A stretch of DNA of 64,000 nucleotides from an uncultured Mycobacteriaceae bacterium (GCA_902826815.1 CADEGF010000002.1:62001-126000), one strand, 5' to 3'. Shown: positions 16,926 to 28,107, counted from the stretch's first letter. Made by a program: numbers and translations. The notes: generated from the sequence alone by a model not told the origin.

Positions 16926-19802
16926 CTAGACGACCAGGTTGACCAGCCGGCCCGCGACCACGATCACCTTCTTCGGTGTCGCGCCGTCGAGGAATGCCTG
17001 CACTTTGTCGTCGGCCAGCGCCGCCGCCTCGATCGCGTCGGCGTCCGCGTCGGCGGGCACCGTGACGTGACCGCGCACCTTGCCGTTGACCTGGACGGGG
17101 AGCTCGACGGTGTCCACCACCAGGTAGGCCTCGTCTGCCACCGGGAAAGGCCCGTGCGCCAGCGACGAGTCGTGGCCGAGTCGCCGCCACAGCTCTTCTG
17201 CGAGGTGCGGCGCCAGCGGCGCGACCATCAGCACCAGCGGTTCGACGGCCGCCCGCGGCACTTCGCCGCTGTACTTTTTGGTCAGGTGGTTGGTGTACTC
17301 GATCAGCTTCGCGCCTGCGGTGTTGTTGCGCAGCGACGCGTAGTCGTCGGACGCCCCCGCGATCGTGCGGTGCAGCACGCGCAGCGTCTCCTCGTCCGGC
17401 GCGCCGTCGCCGACCCGAAGCTCGCCTGACTCCTCGTCGACGGCCAGCCGCCACACCCGCTGCAGGAATCGGTACGCGCCCACAACGTCTTTCGTCGCCC
17501 ACGGTCGAGACGCCTCGAGCGGACCCATCGACATCTCGTACATCCGCAATGTGTCCGCGCCGTAGTTGTCGCAGATCTCGTCCGGCGAGACGGAGTTCTT
17601 CAGGCTCTTGCCGATCTTGCCGAACTCCTGGTTCACCTCCACCTCGCCGTCGGGCCCAGTCCAGAAGAACTTCTTGTCCCGCTCAACGACTTCCGCGGCG
17701 GGCACATACGTGCCGCGCGCGTCGGTGTAGGCGTGCGCCTGGATGTAGCCCTGGTTCACCAGCCGTCGGTACGGCTCCCGCGACGACACGTGGCCGAGGT
17801 CGTGGAGCACCTTGTGCCAGAACCGGCAATAAAGCAGGTGCAGCACAGCGTGTTCGACGCCGCCGACGTACAGGTCGACGCCGCCAGGGTCATCAGGGCC
17901 GTGCTCGGCCGGTCGCGGGCCCATCCAATAGGCCTCGTTCTCCTTGTCGCACATGGCTTCCGAGTTGTGCGGATCGGTGTAGCGCAACTCGTACCAGGAG
18001 CTGGCCGCCCACTGCGGCATGACGTTGGTATCGCGGGTGTAGGGCTTGAGGCCGTCGCCGAGGTCCAGCTCGACGTTCACCCAGTCGGTGGCCTTGTTCA
18101 ACGGCGGCGACGGCACGCTGTCGGCGTCGTCGGGATCGAACTGCACCGGCGCGTAGTCGGGAATGTCGGGCAGCTCCACCGGCAGCTCGGATTCGGGCAG
18201 CGGATGCGCGCGGCCGTTCTCGTCGTAGACGATCGGGAACGGCTCGCCCCAGTAGCGCTGCCTGGCGAACAACCAGTCCCGAAGCTTGTACTCGACGCGG
18301 GTGGTGCCCCGGCCGTCGACCTCCAGCCGTGCGGTCACCGCCTCCTTCGCCGACGCCACGCTCAGGCCGTCGAGATAGCCGGAGTTCACCATCTCTCCGT
18401 CGCCGTTGTAGGCCGCCTGTGAAATATCGCCGCCCGCAACGACTTCGACGATGGGCAGGCCGAGCTCCGTGGCGAAGTCCCAGTCCCGCTGGTCGCCACC
18501 CGGTACCGCCATGATGGCGCCGGTGCCGTATCCGAGCAGCACGTAGTCGGCGATGAAGACGGGGAGGGCTGCGCCGTTGACGGGGTTGGTCGCGTAGCTG
18601 CCGAGGAACACGCCCGTCTTGGCCTTGTTCTCCTGGCGTTCCAGATCGGACTTCGCCGCGATCGATGCACGGTAGGCGGTCACCGCTTCCGCGGGCGTGG
18701 CGCCGCCATTGGTCCATCGCTCGTCGACCCCGTCGGGCCAGTCGGAGGCGGTCAGCTGCTCCACAAGCGGATGCTCGGGCGCCAGCACCATGTACGTCGC
18801 GCCGAACAACGTATCGGGACGGGTGGTGAAGACCTCGATGTCGCCTGCTTCGGTGCCGAACAACACCGCGGCGCCGGTGGACCGACCGATCCAGTTGCGC
18901 TGCATGGACTTGACCTTCTCCGGCCAGTCCAGCACCTCGAGATCGTCGAGCAGTCGGTCGGAGTAGGCGGTGATGCGCATCATCCACTGCCGCAGTCGCT
19001 TCCGGAACACCGGGAAGTTGCCTCGGTCGCTGCGCCCGTCGGAGGTGACTTCCTCGTTGGCCAGCACGGTACCCAGTCCAGGGCACCAGTTGACCAACGA
19101 GTCGGCGTGGTAGACCAGCCGATGCGAGTCGATCACGTCGGCGCGCTCGTCGGCCGACAGCTGCGACCACGGCCTGCCTTCGCCGGGGCTGCGCCGGCCG
19201 GACTCGAACTCGCCGACCAGCTCCTCGATGCGCCTGGCTCTGTCGAGGTCCTCGTCGAACCACGCGTTGTAGATCTGCAGGAAGATCCACTGCGTCCACT
19301 TGTAGAAGTCGACGTCGGTGGTGGAGAAGCTGCGCCGCGCATCGTGGCCGAGACCGAGCCGCCCCAGCTGACGGCGGAAGTTGACGATGTTCGCCTCGGT
19401 CCTGGTGCGGGGGTGCGTACCGGTCTGCACCGCGTACTGCTCGGCGGGTAGCCCGAACGAGTCGAACCCGAGGGCGTGCAGCACATTGCGGCCCGTCATC
19501 CGGAAGTAGCGGGCGTAGACATCGGTCGCGATGTAACCGAGCGGATGCCCGACGTGCAGCCCCTCGCCCGACGGATACGGGAACATGTCCTGCACGAACA
19601 TCTTGTCGGCGGGGACCGGTGCGCCGTCCGGCGGCGCAAGAGAACCCACCGGGTTGGGCACGTTAAAGGTGCCCTGCTGCGCCCACCACTCCTGCCAGGC
19701 GCGCTCGATCTCCCCGGCCAGCTTCGCGGTGTATCGATACTGCGGGGTGTCGGTTCCAGCGGCTTGCTGCTCGACGGCGTCGGCTACCGACTCACTACTC
19801 AC
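16926..19802 (-). CDS. leuS: Leucyl-tRNA synthetase
   Basis: Charges tRNA-Leu with leucine. The protein has 958 residues from the chosen GTG at 19802; a GTG at 19844 would add 14. The HIGH motif appears as HVGH in [16 protein letters not shown]. The editing insert (CP1) contains the Thr-rich [14 protein letters not shown]. The KMSKS loop appears as KIGKSLKNS. The anticodon-binding domain follows, and the C-terminal part ends in [13 protein letters not shown]. It is monocistronic by layout, with the palindromic repeat immediately after its stop. Confidence 0.96.
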   Translation of the reverse strand: MSSESVADAVEQQAAGTDTPQYRYTAKLAGEIERAWQEWWAQQGTFNVPNPVGSLAPPDGAPVPADKMFVQDMFPYPSGEGLHVGHPLGYIATDVYARYFRMTGRNVLHALGFDSFGLPAEQYAVQTGTHPRTRTEANIVNFRRQLGRLGLGHDARRSFSTTDVDFYKWTQWIFLQIYNAWFDEDLDRARRIEELVGEFESGRRSPGEGRPWSQLSADERADVIDSHRLVYHADSLVNWCPGLGTVLANEEVTSDGRSDRGNFPVFRKRLRQWMMRITAYSDRLLDDLEVLDWPEKVKSMQRNWIGRSTGAAVLFGTEAGDIEVFTTRPDTLFGATYMVLAPEHPLVEQLTASDWPDGVDERWTNGGATPAEAVTAYRASIAAKSDLERQENKAKTGVFLGSYATNPVNGAALPVFIADYVLLGYGTGAIMAVPGGDQRDWDFATELGLPIVEVVAGGDISQAAYNGDGEMVNSGYLDGLSVASAKEAVTARLEVDGRGTTRVEYKLRDWLFARQRYWGEPFPIVYDENGRAHPLPESELPVELPDIPDYAPVQFDPDDADSVPSPPLNKATDWVNVELDLGDGLKPYTRDTNVMPQWAASSWYELRYTDPHNSEAMCDKENEAYWMGPRPAEHGPDDPGGVDLYVGGVEHAVLHLLYCRFWHKVLHDLGHVSSREPYRRLVNQGYIQAHAYTDARGTYVPAAEVVERDKKFFWTGPDGEVEVNQEFGKIGKSLKNSVSPDEICDNYGADTLRMYEMSMGPLEASRPWATKDVVGAYRFLQRVWRLAVDEESGELRVGDGAPDEETLRVLHRTIAGASDDYASLRNNTAGAKLIEYTNHLTKKYSGEVPRAAVEPLVLMVAPLAPHLAEELWRRLGHDSSLAHGPFPVADEAYLVVDTVELPVQVNGKVRGHVTVPADADADAIEAAALADDKVQAFLDGATPKKVIVVAGRLVNLVV

Positions 19803-20001
19803 GTGAACAGGGTAAACGGCCGCTGCGGCGCGCCCTTCGGCCACGGGCAGGTATCGGTTCCATTGCGGAGCGGTCAGAGGTTCATTCCAGCTCGGTTCCA
19901 GGCCTGGTGGCTAACTCTGCCGGGGGGTTACGGTCGCCCCCTGACCACTGGCATGTCCTGTGCCGCGGCCGGGGATGGATTCTGGTGAAGGGATTCGGGC
20001 G

Positions 20002-20862
20002 ATGATCGGAGATGCCCGCCGCTGGCGGATTCTGGCAGGTGGTGTCGCTGCGGGCCTGGCAGGCGTGGTCGGGTTGGCCGGCAACATCGCAGCGGCCGAG
20101 CCCATCTATCCGCTGCCGCCGCAACCTGCGCCGGTGGCTCAGACCGTCGGCGTCATGCCCGGCGGTGCGCAGACCTCGCAGTCGACCGGCCAGCTCGGCG
20201 TCGCACCAGCACAATCCCTTGCCGCACCCGGCCTCGTGCCTGCCGCCGCCGTTGCGGCACCGCAGACGCTGGTGCCTGCCAGCTCTGTGTCGTTGAACGA
20301 CTACTTCGGTGAGAAGGGCGTCAAGCTCGAACCGCAGGTGGCCCGCGACTTCAAGGCGCTCAACATCGTGCTGCCCGTGCCGCGCGGCTGGTCGCAGGTG
20401 CCCGACCCGAACGTGCCCGACGCATTCGCAGTGCTCGCCGACCGGGTCGGTGGCGACGGCATCTACACCTCGAACGCAGCGCTCGTGGTCTACAAACTGG
20501 TCGGCGGCGACTTCGACCCCAAGGACGCCATCACCCACGGCTACATCGACAGCCAACTGCTGCCCGCGTGGCGAACCACCAACGCGTCGCTTGCAGACTT
20601 CGGCGGGATGCCGTCGGCGACGATCGAGGGCTCGTACCGGGACAACAACATGTCGCTCAACACCGCGCGCAGGTACACCATCGCGACGGCGGGGCAGGAC
20701 AGGTACCTCGTGTCGCTCGCGGTCACCACGACGGTCGGCGAGGCCGTCGCCACCGCGAACGCGACCGACGCAATCACCAACGGGTTCAAGGTCAGTGTGC
20801 CGGGCGCACCCGCTCCAGCAGCATCTCCCGCGGCGGCTTTGGCGCAAGCACCGCCCCGGTAG
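20002..20862 (+). CDS. Exported proline-rich protein, Mtc28-like (LpqN/LpqT family, Rv0040c-like)
   Basis: A 286-residue secreted protein. A signal peptide (residues 1-32, ending in AAAEP) is followed by a Pro/Ala/Gln-rich linker and then a folded LpqN-type domain (about residues 100-265; LPVPRGWSQVPDPNVPDAF). There is no lipobox Cys, so it should be released or loosely wall-bound, like Mtc28, a known secreted T-cell antigen. ATG 20002 is chosen because the signal peptide then starts at residue 1; an upstream in-frame ATG at 19960 would add 14 residues. Function unknown. Confidence 0.83.
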   Translation: MIGDARRWRILAGGVAAGLAGVVGLAGNIAAAEPIYPLPPQPAPVAQTVGVMPGGAQTSQSTGQLGVAPAQSLAAPGLVPAAAVAAPQTLVPASSVSLNDYFGEKGVKLEPQVARDFKALNIVLPVPRGWSQVPDPNVPDAFAVLADRVGGDGIYTSNAALVVYKLVGGDFDPKDAITHGYIDSQLLPAWRTTNASLADFGGMPSATIEGSYRDNNMSLNTARRYTIATAGQDRYLVSLAVTTTVGEAVATANATDAITNGFKVSVPGAPAPAASPAAALAQAPPR

Positions 20863-20896
20863 CGCGGGACCCGCGCCGCCGCCTAAGGTAGGCCGC

Positions 20897-21262
20897 ATGC
20901 TCTATGCGGCTGTCGGGTGTTTGTGCGCCGCCGTCGCGACCGCCGCTCTCGGCGGGTGGACGTTGACACGTCCTCGCTCCGCGGACATCGTCCGTCAGGT
21001 TCTGCGCGCAGTCGCCCCGACCCAGCTTGCCGCCGCCGCGATGCTGACCGTCGCCGGAGTGGTGGCGTTGTCGTCGCAGCCGGAGACAGGCGCCGTCGTC
21101 GTCATCGTGTGCGTGCTCGGCGCGTTCGCGACGGTCGCGGCAGGCTGCTGGCAAAGCGCCAAGTTCGTGGTCGCTCAGGCCGACGCCGCGCCTGCTTGCG
21201 GAACGGCATCGAGCGGCTGCGGCACAGGCGCCTGCGCGACATGCACGCTGTCGCGAAACTAG
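20897..21262 (+). CDS. Small membrane protein with Cys-rich tail (Rv0039c-like)
   Basis: A 121-residue protein with three hydrophobic stretches (residues about 2-22, 44-62 and 66-85) and a C-terminal tail that holds five cysteines (CGTASSGCGTGACATC). ATG 20897 follows the upstream stop by 34 nt. It overlaps by 4 nt the stop of the convergent yqgE-type gene. Function unknown; the tail could bind metal or form disulfides. Confidence 0.72.
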   Translation: MLYAAVGCLCAAVATAALGGWTLTRPRSADIVRQVLRAVAPTQLAAAAMLTVAGVVALSSQPETGAVVVIVCVLGAFATVAAGCWQSAKFVVAQADAAPACGTASSGCGTGACATCTLSRN

Positions 21263-21864
21263 TTGCGGCTGATATCGATTGGGTGGGTAGCCAGCAGCGA
21301 GAGCGGCAGCGGCTGTCGCCGCAGCACGCGTCCCCACAGATCCACCCGGGCCTGGACAAGAACGTCGGATGGCAACGCCGACAACACAATCCAGTCGTCG
21401 CGCTCGATCTCGCCTTCGAGCTGTCCGATCGTCCAGCCGGAGTAGCCGGCGAAGATCCGTACGCCCTCGACGAGTGGGGCGATCACCTCGGGTTCGGCGT
21501 CGAGGTCCACCATCACCATCCGGCCCTGCACATGGCGGATGCCGGGCACCCCGTTCGCTTCTGTACCCACCCGCAGGGTGGCCAGGCACAGGGCGGCGTC
21601 GCGTTTGACCGGACCGCCGATGAACATCGTCTTCGGTTTGGTGGCGAGCTTCGCCCACTGCGGCAACACGTTGTACACCGCGGTCTCGCTCGGCCGGTTC
21701 AACACCACCCCGAGGGTGCCGCCGTCGTTGTGCTCGACGACGTAGATCACGCTGCGACGGAAGGTCGGCTCGAGCAGATCGGTGTTGGCCAGCAGCAGAG
21801 TTCCTGCGCGCACCCGGTTCGTAGTCGGAGCGACAAAATCCTCCGGATCCTCTGAGGCCGCCAC
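21259..21864 (-). CDS. YqgE/AlgH family protein (Rv0038-like)
   Basis: A 201-residue UPF0301/DUF179 protein. The family features are GTLLLANTDLLEPTFRRSVIYVVEHNDGGTLGVVLNRPSE (read as two adjoining conserved blocks), FIGGPV, and IFAGYSGWTIGQLEGE. The family is widely conserved and its molecular role is unsettled. It is convergent with the small Cys-tailed membrane protein. Confidence 0.9.
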   Translation of the reverse strand: MAASEDPEDFVAPTTNRVRAGTLLLANTDLLEPTFRRSVIYVVEHNDGGTLGVVLNRPSETAVYNVLPQWAKLATKPKTMFIGGPVKRDAALCLATLRVGTEANGVPGIRHVQGRMVMVDLDAEPEVIAPLVEGVRIFAGYSGWTIGQLEGEIERDDWIVLSALPSDVLVQARVDLWGRVLRRQPLPLSLLATHPIDISRN

Positions 21865-21942
21865 CCCTCCATCATGTCACCAGCGAACGTCATAGGTGGC
21901 GAACAAGCGCGGCCCGCCGAGATATTTGTACTGTGAGTTCCT

Positions 21943-23214
21943 GTGGCTGACCTACACGCACCGATCGCGCTGTGGCGTTCGGTGCGCAGCCTCCGCCACT
22001 TCTGGCGACTGCTCGAATTGCGGACCGCCAGCCAGTTCGGTGACGGCCTGTTCCAGGCCGGGTTGGCGGGCGGGTTGTTGTTCAACCCGGAGCGGGCGGC
22101 GGGCCCGTGGGCGATCGCGGGGGCGTTCGCCGTGCTGTACCTGCCGTACTCGGTGCTCGGCCCGTTCGCGGGCGCCCTGCTGGACCGGTGGGACAGGCGG
22201 TCGGTGCTGATCGGCGCAAACACCGCGCGGCTGGTCCTCGTGCTTGGCGTGGCGGCGCTACTGGCGTCGGGCGCAGGAGATCCCTACATCCTGCTCGGTG
22301 CTTTGATCGTCAACGGCTTCACCCGCTTCGTGTCCTCCGGCCTTTCCGCCGCACTGCCTGACGTCGTGCCCCGCGAACAGGTGGTGGTGATGAACTCGGT
22401 CGCGACGGCAACGGGCGGTGCGGCGGCGTTCCTCGGCGCCGCGCTGATGCTCGTGCTCCGCTCGGTGTTCGGCGCCGACGATTCCGGTGCCGCCGCAATC
22501 ATTCTCATCGTCGCGGTCCCGGTGTGCCTCGCGCTGCTGTTGTCGGTGCGGTTCCCCCCGCACGTACTCGGGCCGCACGAAAGTGTTCGGGCCATCCACG
22601 GGTCGGTGGCCTATGCGGTTGCGACCGGATGGCTGCACGGCGCGCGCACCGCAGTGGCCGTGCCCACCGCCGCGGGCACCCTCGGTGGACTGGCAACCCA
22701 CCGCATGGTGCTCGGTATCAACACGATGCTGCTGTTGGTCATGGTGCGACACGGCGACATGGCGAGCGTCGCGGGATTCGGCACCGCCGCGCTGTTCTTC
22801 TTCGTCACCGGCATCGGCGCATTCCTCGCGAACGTGTTCACCCCGAGCGCGGTCAGCCGGTGGGGCCGCTACCGAACAGCCAACGGTGCACTGCTTGCGG
22901 CGGCAGGCATCCAGCTCGTCGCCGTCGGCCTGCAGATGCCGATGATGGTGCTGTGCGGGTTCCTGCTCGGCGCGGCGGGGCAGGTGGTCAAGCTGTGTGC
23001 CGACAGCGCAATGCAGATCGACGTCGACGACGCTCTTCGCGGCCACATGTTCGCAGTGCAGGACGCGTTGTTCTGGATGTCGTTCATCGTCGCGCTCACC
23101 GCGGCGGCGGCCGTCATCCCCGCCGACGGTCGCTCGGCCGGACTTGTCGTCGCCGGATCGGCGCTCTATCTCGTCGGCTTTGCGGTGCACGCCGTCGTCG
23201 CTCGTCGCGCATAA
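21943..23214 (+). CDS. MFS transporter (Rv0037c-like)
   Basis: A 423-residue integral membrane protein with about 12 hydrophobic helices. The loop between helices 2 and 3 has [15 protein letters not shown], the usual MFS motif A region. The family resembles the enterobactin-exporter/macrolide-efflux type; the substrate is unknown. GTG start 21943 is divergent from the yqgE-type gene, with 78 nt between starts. The following gene starts 23 nt after its stop, so both may form an operon. Confidence 0.85.
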   Translation: MADLHAPIALWRSVRSLRHFWRLLELRTASQFGDGLFQAGLAGGLLFNPERAAGPWAIAGAFAVLYLPYSVLGPFAGALLDRWDRRSVLIGANTARLVLVLGVAALLASGAGDPYILLGALIVNGFTRFVSSGLSAALPDVVPREQVVVMNSVATATGGAAAFLGAALMLVLRSVFGADDSGAAAIILIVAVPVCLALLLSVRFPPHVLGPHESVRAIHGSVAYAVATGWLHGARTAVAVPTAAGTLGGLATHRMVLGINTMLLLVMVRHGDMASVAGFGTAALFFFVTGIGAFLANVFTPSAVSRWGRYRTANGALLAAAGIQLVAVGLQMPMMVLCGFLLGAAGQVVKLCADSAMQIDVDDALRGHMFAVQDALFWMSFIVALTAAAAVIPADGRSAGLVVAGSALYLVGFAVHAVVARRA

Positions 23215-23236
23215 GCGCCGGGTTAAGGTGACCGCC

Positions 23237-24010
23237 ATGGCGACAGCCCGCCCGATCGTGGATGACCTCCGCGCCGAAAGCGACTACCTCGACGGCCTGG
23301 TCGCCGAGCTGCCCGCCGAGCGCTGGGCCGAGCTCACCCCCGCGCCCGGCTGGACCGTCGCGCACCAGATCGCCCATCTGCTGTGGACCGACCGGGTCGC
23401 GCTGCTTTCGGTCGACGATGAGGCCGCCTTCACCGAGGTGCTCGGCGCGGCCGCCGAGGATCCGCTCGGGTTCGTCGACAGCGGCGCGGAGGAGATCGCT
23501 TCCGCCGCCCCGAATGAGCTGCTGGCTGACTGGCGCGCAACCCGACACCAACTGCACGACGCACTGCTGAGGGTGCCCGACGGTCGCAAGCTGCCCTGGT
23601 TCGGCCCGCCGATGAGCGCCGCCTCGATGGCCACCGCACGCCTGATGGAGACGTGGGCGCACGGGCTGGACGTCGCGGACGCCCTTGGGGTGACGCGGCC
23701 TGCGACCGCGCGACTGCGCTCCATCGCCCACATCGGCGTCCGCACACGCGATTTCGCGTTCGCGATCAACGGCCTCGCCCCGCCTGCGGATCCGTTTCGA
23801 GTCGAGCTGACCGCACCCGACGGCACCATATGGACGTGGGGACCCGACGATGCGCCGCAGCGGGTGACTGGTTCGGCGGAGGACTTCTGCCTGCTGGTCA
23901 CCCAACGGCGACCACCGTCGACCCTCGACGTGACGGCCGAGGGCGACGACGCGGCGCGCTGGCTGAAGGTCGCACAGGCTTTCGCCGGACCACCGGGGCC
24001 TGGGCGTTGA
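23237..24010 (+). CDS. TIGR03084-type DinB/mycothiol-dependent maleylpyruvate isomerase-like protein (Rv0036c-like)
   Basis: A 257-residue protein of the DinB-like four-helix fold. The metal-ligand pattern includes [13 protein letters not shown] (His) and [14 protein letters not shown] (His, Asp). Such proteins often act as mycothiol-dependent transferases; substrate unknown. ATG 23237 is chosen because the upstream in-frame extension runs back into the MFS gene and lacks family similarity. Confidence 0.83.
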   Translation: MATARPIVDDLRAESDYLDGLVAELPAERWAELTPAPGWTVAHQIAHLLWTDRVALLSVDDEAAFTEVLGAAAEDPLGFVDSGAEEIASAAPNELLADWRATRHQLHDALLRVPDGRKLPWFGPPMSAASMATARLMETWAHGLDVADALGVTRPATARLRSIAHIGVRTRDFAFAINGLAPPADPFRVELTAPDGTIWTWGPDDAPQRVTGSAEDFCLLVTQRRPPSTLDVTAEGDDAARWLKVAQAFAGPPGPGR

Positions 24011-24118
24011 CTTCAGGTCCCAAAGCTGCAGTTCCGCGCATCGCCACGAATTTCTGTCGCACTATCTAGGTGGCAGTGCTACCCGGGCGAAACACGCTCG
24101 TGCCGGGAAGAGGCAGTC

Positions 24119-27100
24119 ATGGACTTCTACGCCGTGCTCGACGAGGTGGTCGAGCTGATACGAAGCCGCGGCCGGGTGTCCTACCGGGCAATCAAAGAGC
24201 AGTTCGGCCTCGATGACGAACGTCTGGAAACGCTGCGTGCCGAGCTGCGGTACGCCCATTCCGACAGCATCGGTGAGGACAGTCTCGGGCTGGTGTGGAC
24301 TCGCGACAGCGGTCCACACACAGACGCCGAGCGCCGCCAGCTGACCGTCTTGTTCTGCGATCTTGTCGACTCGACGCCGCTGTCGCGACAACTCGATCCA
24401 GAAGATCTGCGCGAAGTCATGCGCGCCTACTACGAGTCCTGCGGCCATGTCATCGAGCGCTTCGGCGGTTATATCGCCCAGTACCTGGGCGACGGACTTC
24501 TGGTCTTCTTCGGGTATCCCCAGGCCCACGAGGACGACGCGCAGCGCGCCGTGCGGGCCGGACTGGGAATCATCGATGCAATCGAGCAGGTCAACTTGGA
24601 GCTCGCCGTCCGCTATGGCGTCGAGCTGGCCGTTCGACTCGGATGCCATACCGGGCTTGTCGTCGTCGGCGAAGTGGTCGGCGAGTCACGCCATGAGTTG
24701 ATGGCGATGGGAGACACCCCCAACATCGCAGCACGGTTACAGAGCGCGGCGGCGCCGAACACACTGCTGGTCGGGGCGCCGACCTATCAGCTCCTCGGCG
24801 GACTCTTCGATTGCCTTCCGCTTGGCACACCGCATCTCAAGGGTGTCGCTGGGCCACTGGACGTATATCGGGTTCTTCACGAAGGCACCGCACGCACACG
24901 GTTGGATGCAGCAGCAGGCGCCGCCGGCCTGACCCCGCTCGTCGGGCGCGCACCCGAACTCGCGATGCTCGAAGAACGATGGGCTCAGGCCCAGGCTGGC
25001 CGTGGGCAAGTGATCCTCGTCAGCGGCGAACCGGGTATCGGCAAGTCACGGCTGGTGCACGCGCTGACCGAACACGTAGCCGAGCGACAGGCGTGGCTCA
25101 CCGCCTGCCAGGGTTCGGCGTACCACCAGGACACCGCGTTCTGGCCGTTCATCGATCTCTTCGAACGTGTCGTGCTCCGCTTCGACCGGCCCGAAACCTC
25201 GGACGAAAAGCTACACAAACTCGAGCATTTCTTTGCGCAGAGCGGGCTGCCTCTGGACGACGCGTCGCCCGGCCTGTGTTCCCTGCTGTCAATCGCCTCA
25301 GGCACCACGCAGGCGTTCAACGACCTACCTCCGGACCAGCAGAAGCAGCAGTCGATGACCGCGCTGCTGAGCATTCTCACGCGCCGGGCCGAGAAGCAGC
25401 CCGTCCTCTTCGTGATCGAAGACCTTCACTGGGTGGATCCCACCACAGTCGAGTTCCTCGACCTTCTCGTCGACAGCATCCGCGACTCCCGCATTCTGAC
25501 ACTTCTCACCTCCCGCCCCGAGTTCGAAAACCGTTGGGCTGCAAACCCAATCGTCTGTGAGATGACGCTCAGCCGGCTCTCGCCCCACGAGGCTGTCGAA
25601 TTGATGCGCCGCGTCGCCCAGGACAAGGTCCTACCCGACGAGATCAGTGCCGACATCGTGGCCAAGACCGACGGGGTTCCGCTGTTCATCGAAGAACTCA
25701 CCAAGACCCTTCTCGAATCGGGGCTTCTTGAACAACAGGCTGGCCGTTACGAACTGGCGGGACCTCTTCCGCCCCTCGCGATTCCGAGCACCCTTCACGA
25801 TTCTCTGATGGCGCGCCTGGACCGGCTGTCGGCGACCAAGGGCTTGGCACAGCTCGGCGCGACGATCGGCCGTGAGTTCTCCTACGCATTGGTGCGCGCT
25901 GTCTCACCATGGGACGAGGACCTCCTGCGAGAAGGGCTTGCTCAGCTTGTGCACGCGGAGTTTCTTTACCAGCAAGGGACTGAGCCAAGGGCCACCTACC
26001 GTTTCAAGCACGCCCTCATACAGGACGCCGCCTATCAGTCGCTACTGAAAAGCTCGCGGCAGCAGCATCACCAACGCATAGCCGTCGCTCTGGAAGCCGA
26101 GTTCCCCGAGATCGTCGAGACGCGCCCAGAGTTGATCGCGCAGCACTACACAGAGGCCGGGCTTGTCGCGCAGGCCATCCCCTACTGGCACGCCGCCGGA
26201 CGACGGGCGCTGCGGGGTTTCGCCAACTTGGAAGCCACCAACCACGCGCGCCGCGGACTGGACCTGCTTGGCAGGCTGCCGGACTCGCCCGACCGGGCCG
26301 AACAGGAGCTCGCCCTCCAGTTGGTGCTCGGCCCATCGCTGAGCTTCGTACAGGGACCCCAAGCCGTCGAGGCGATATACGCACGTGCCCGAGAGCTCGC
26401 GCGGCACGTCGGTGGGACCCCGGAACTGTTCCCTGCGCTTTCCGGCCTCGCCTATGCACAGATTGTGCGCGGACGCATGCGAGAAGCGCGCGCACTGGCC
26501 GACGAGTTCCTGGAATTGGCGGCGGCTCAACCTGATCCGCTCATTTCGGCGGTCGGACACTCGATGGTTGGGTACTCGGCGTGGTGGCAAGGCGACTTCA
26601 TCAGCGCTCACGACCACAGTGTTGAGGGTTTGGCTCTCTACGACCCGAACAAATTCAGCGCGGGCAAAACCCCCTATAACCAGAATCCTGGGATCATCTG
26701 CGGGTACATCAGCGCAATGGCGAAATGGGCACTGGGCTATCCGTCTCAGGCCGACGAGGCGATGCGGCAGGCGATAGGACATGCGAAGCATCTCGGAGAT
26801 CCGTACGGCGTCGGCTTGACGCTCCTGTTCGCAGCGCAACTCGCCCAGTTGCGTCGAGAGCCGGAGGCAGCCCGATCACTTGCCGGCGAGGCGATCGCCG
26901 TAGCGGCCGAACACGGACTTTTCGCAGTGGAGTTGTGGTGCCTGTTGCCTCGCGGATGGTCCACCGTGCAGCTTGGCGATGCACCCGCGGGGATCGCCGA
27001 CATCCGCGAGGCGATGGCTCGCCGTCAATCGGCGAACATCGGCGCCGTCTGGCCATGGTTTTTTACGGTGCTCGCGGAGACAGAAGGTTGTCTGGGAAAT

Positions 27101-27454
27101 TTCGACGAGGGTCTGCGTTCGCTGAAGGAGGGCCAGGAATGGGCCCGTCGCAACGACGAAGACCTCTACGCCGCCGAATCATTCCGCGTCGAAGGCGAGC
27201 TGTTGTTGCAGAAGCCGGCTCCCGACCCGGGCGCAGCCGAGGGGTGTTTCGAGCGCGCACTGGCCACCTCGCGCGATCAGAACGCGAAGTCGTGGGAGCT
27301 GCGCGCGGCCACGAGCCTGGCCCGTAAGTGGCTCCGCGACGGTCTGATGGATGACGCCCGCGCGCTCCTGTCGCCGATCTACGGCTGGTTCACCGAAGGA
27401 TTCGACACCGCCGATCTGCAGGACGCGAAGTCGTTGTTGGAGCAGCTGTCCTGA
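24119..27454 (+). CDS. Large regulator: class III nucleotide cyclase, AAA ATPase and TPR-like repeats
   Basis: A 1111-residue multidomain protein. Residues 1-60 form a small helical N-terminal domain. Residues about 70-245 are a class III cyclase domain (TVLFCDLVDST metal site, AQYLGDGLLVFFG, NIAARLQSAA). An AAA/STAND-type ATPase follows, with Walker A GEPGIGKSRL (about 302) and Walker B FVIEDLHWVD (about 431). The C-terminal half is helical TPR-like. There is no LuxR domain. It probably makes cAMP in response to a signal sensed by the ATPase/TPR part; substrate and signal are inferred. Mycobacteria carry many such paralogues. Confidence 0.87.
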   Translation: MDFYAVLDEVVELIRSRGRVSYRAIKEQFGLDDERLETLRAELRYAHSDSIGEDSLGLVWTRDSGPHTDAERRQLTVLFCDLVDSTPLSRQLDPEDLREVMRAYYESCGHVIERFGGYIAQYLGDGLLVFFGYPQAHEDDAQRAVRAGLGIIDAIEQVNLELAVRYGVELAVRLGCHTGLVVVGEVVGESRHELMAMGDTPNIAARLQSAAAPNTLLVGAPTYQLLGGLFDCLPLGTPHLKGVAGPLDVYRVLHEGTARTRLDAAAGAAGLTPLVGRAPELAMLEERWAQAQAGRGQVILVSGEPGIGKSRLVHALTEHVAERQAWLTACQGSAYHQDTAFWPFIDLFERVVLRFDRPETSDEKLHKLEHFFAQSGLPLDDASPGLCSLLSIASGTTQAFNDLPPDQQKQQSMTALLSILTRRAEKQPVLFVIEDLHWVDPTTVEFLDLLVDSIRDSRILTLLTSRPEFENRWAANPIVCEMTLSRLSPHEAVELMRRVAQDKVLPDEISADIVAKTDGVPLFIEELTKTLLESGLLEQQAGRYELAGPLPPLAIPSTLHDSLMARLDRLSATKGLAQLGATIGREFSYALVRAVSPWDEDLLREGLAQLVHAEFLYQQGTEPRATYRFKHALIQDAAYQSLLKSSRQQHHQRIAVALEAEFPEIVETRPELIAQHYTEAGLVAQAIPYWHAAGRRALRGFANLEATNHARRGLDLLGRLPDSPDRAEQELALQLVLGPSLSFVQGPQAVEAIYARARELARHVGGTPELFPALSGLAYAQIVRGRMREARALADEFLELAAAQPDPLISAVGHSMVGYSAWWQGDFISAHDHSVEGLALYDPNKFSAGKTPYNQNPGIICGYISAMAKWALGYPSQADEAMRQAIGHAKHLGDPYGVGLTLLFAAQLAQLRREPEAARSLAGEAIAVAAEHGLFAVELWCLLPRGWSTVQLGDAPAGIADIREAMARRQSANIGAVWPWFFTVLAETEGCLGNFDEGLRSLKEGQEWARRNDEDLYAAESFRVEGELLLQKPAPDPGAAEGCFERALATSRDQNAKSWELRAATSLARKWLRDGLMDDARALLSPIYGWFTEGFDTADLQDAKSLLEQLS

Positions 27455-27517
27455 CACGTCGCCGGACCGCCGGGACCCGGAGGCTGATGCGAGTCCCGGC
27501 GCCGGGGCGCGGTGCGC

Positions 27518-27988
27518 TCAGGCGTAGAGCGCTTCCCACGTCTTCTGGCCGACGATGCCGTCGACCGCCAGCGGGACGTTGTCGCAGTCGGTGAGGATGG
27601 CCTGCACGTTCTTGACCGCGGTCTCGGTCAGCTTTCCGAAGTCGCCGTCGACTGGGCCCGGGTCGTAGTCCGGGTAGCCCCAGCTCTTCAGGATTTCCTG
27701 CACAAGGAATACCGGGTTGCCCTTCGAGCCCTTCTTGATCTGGGGCGGGGTCAGCCGCGACCACGTCATCGGACCGACGATTCCGTCGACGTCCAACGGG
27801 TATGAGAACGCGAAGAATTCACCGACGCTGCGGTCCAGCTGATACCGGATGACGCGGTTGCGGGTGATCGGGCCGAAGATCCCGTCGACCTCGCTGAGGT
27901 CGACCAGATAGCGCCGGCAATACAGCGCGTGTTGCGCCTTTTTCACCGCTTCGCCTGTGGAACCGATTTTGATGATTGGATCGGCCAT
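27518..27988 (-). CDS. Protein with two peptidoglycan-binding domains
   Basis: A 156-residue protein made of two PG_binding_1-type repeats (residues about 5-75 and 78-155). Each ends in a VDGI(V/F)G-type loop (DGIFGPITRNRVIRYQ; DGIVGQKTWEALYA). It has no signal peptide and no catalytic domain, so how it would reach the wall is unclear. ATG 27988 is preferred to an in-frame start at 28021 because AAAGGAGC precedes it. Confidence 0.78.
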   Translation of the reverse strand: MADPIIKIGSTGEAVKKAQHALYCRRYLVDLSEVDGIFGPITRNRVIRYQLDRSVGEFFAFSYPLDVDGIVGPMTWSRLTPPQIKKGSKGNPVFLVQEILKSWGYPDYDPGPVDGDFGKLTETAVKNVQAILTDCDNVPLAVDGIVGQKTWEALYA

Positions 27989-28107
27989 GGGAGTGCTCCT
28001 TTCGTGAGGTTCGAGCACCACGAAGATCCCGCCGCAGCAGCGCAGAATCCCGAGTAGGCGACTACCTGAATCGGCCGCGTGGGCTGCGTCACACAGCGAG
28101 TAACGAC

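Noticed and set aside
20309-20896. Upstream in-frame extension of the small Cys-tailed membrane protein
   Set aside because: It lies within the Mtc28-like gene in another frame and has shadow-like Arg/Ser composition.
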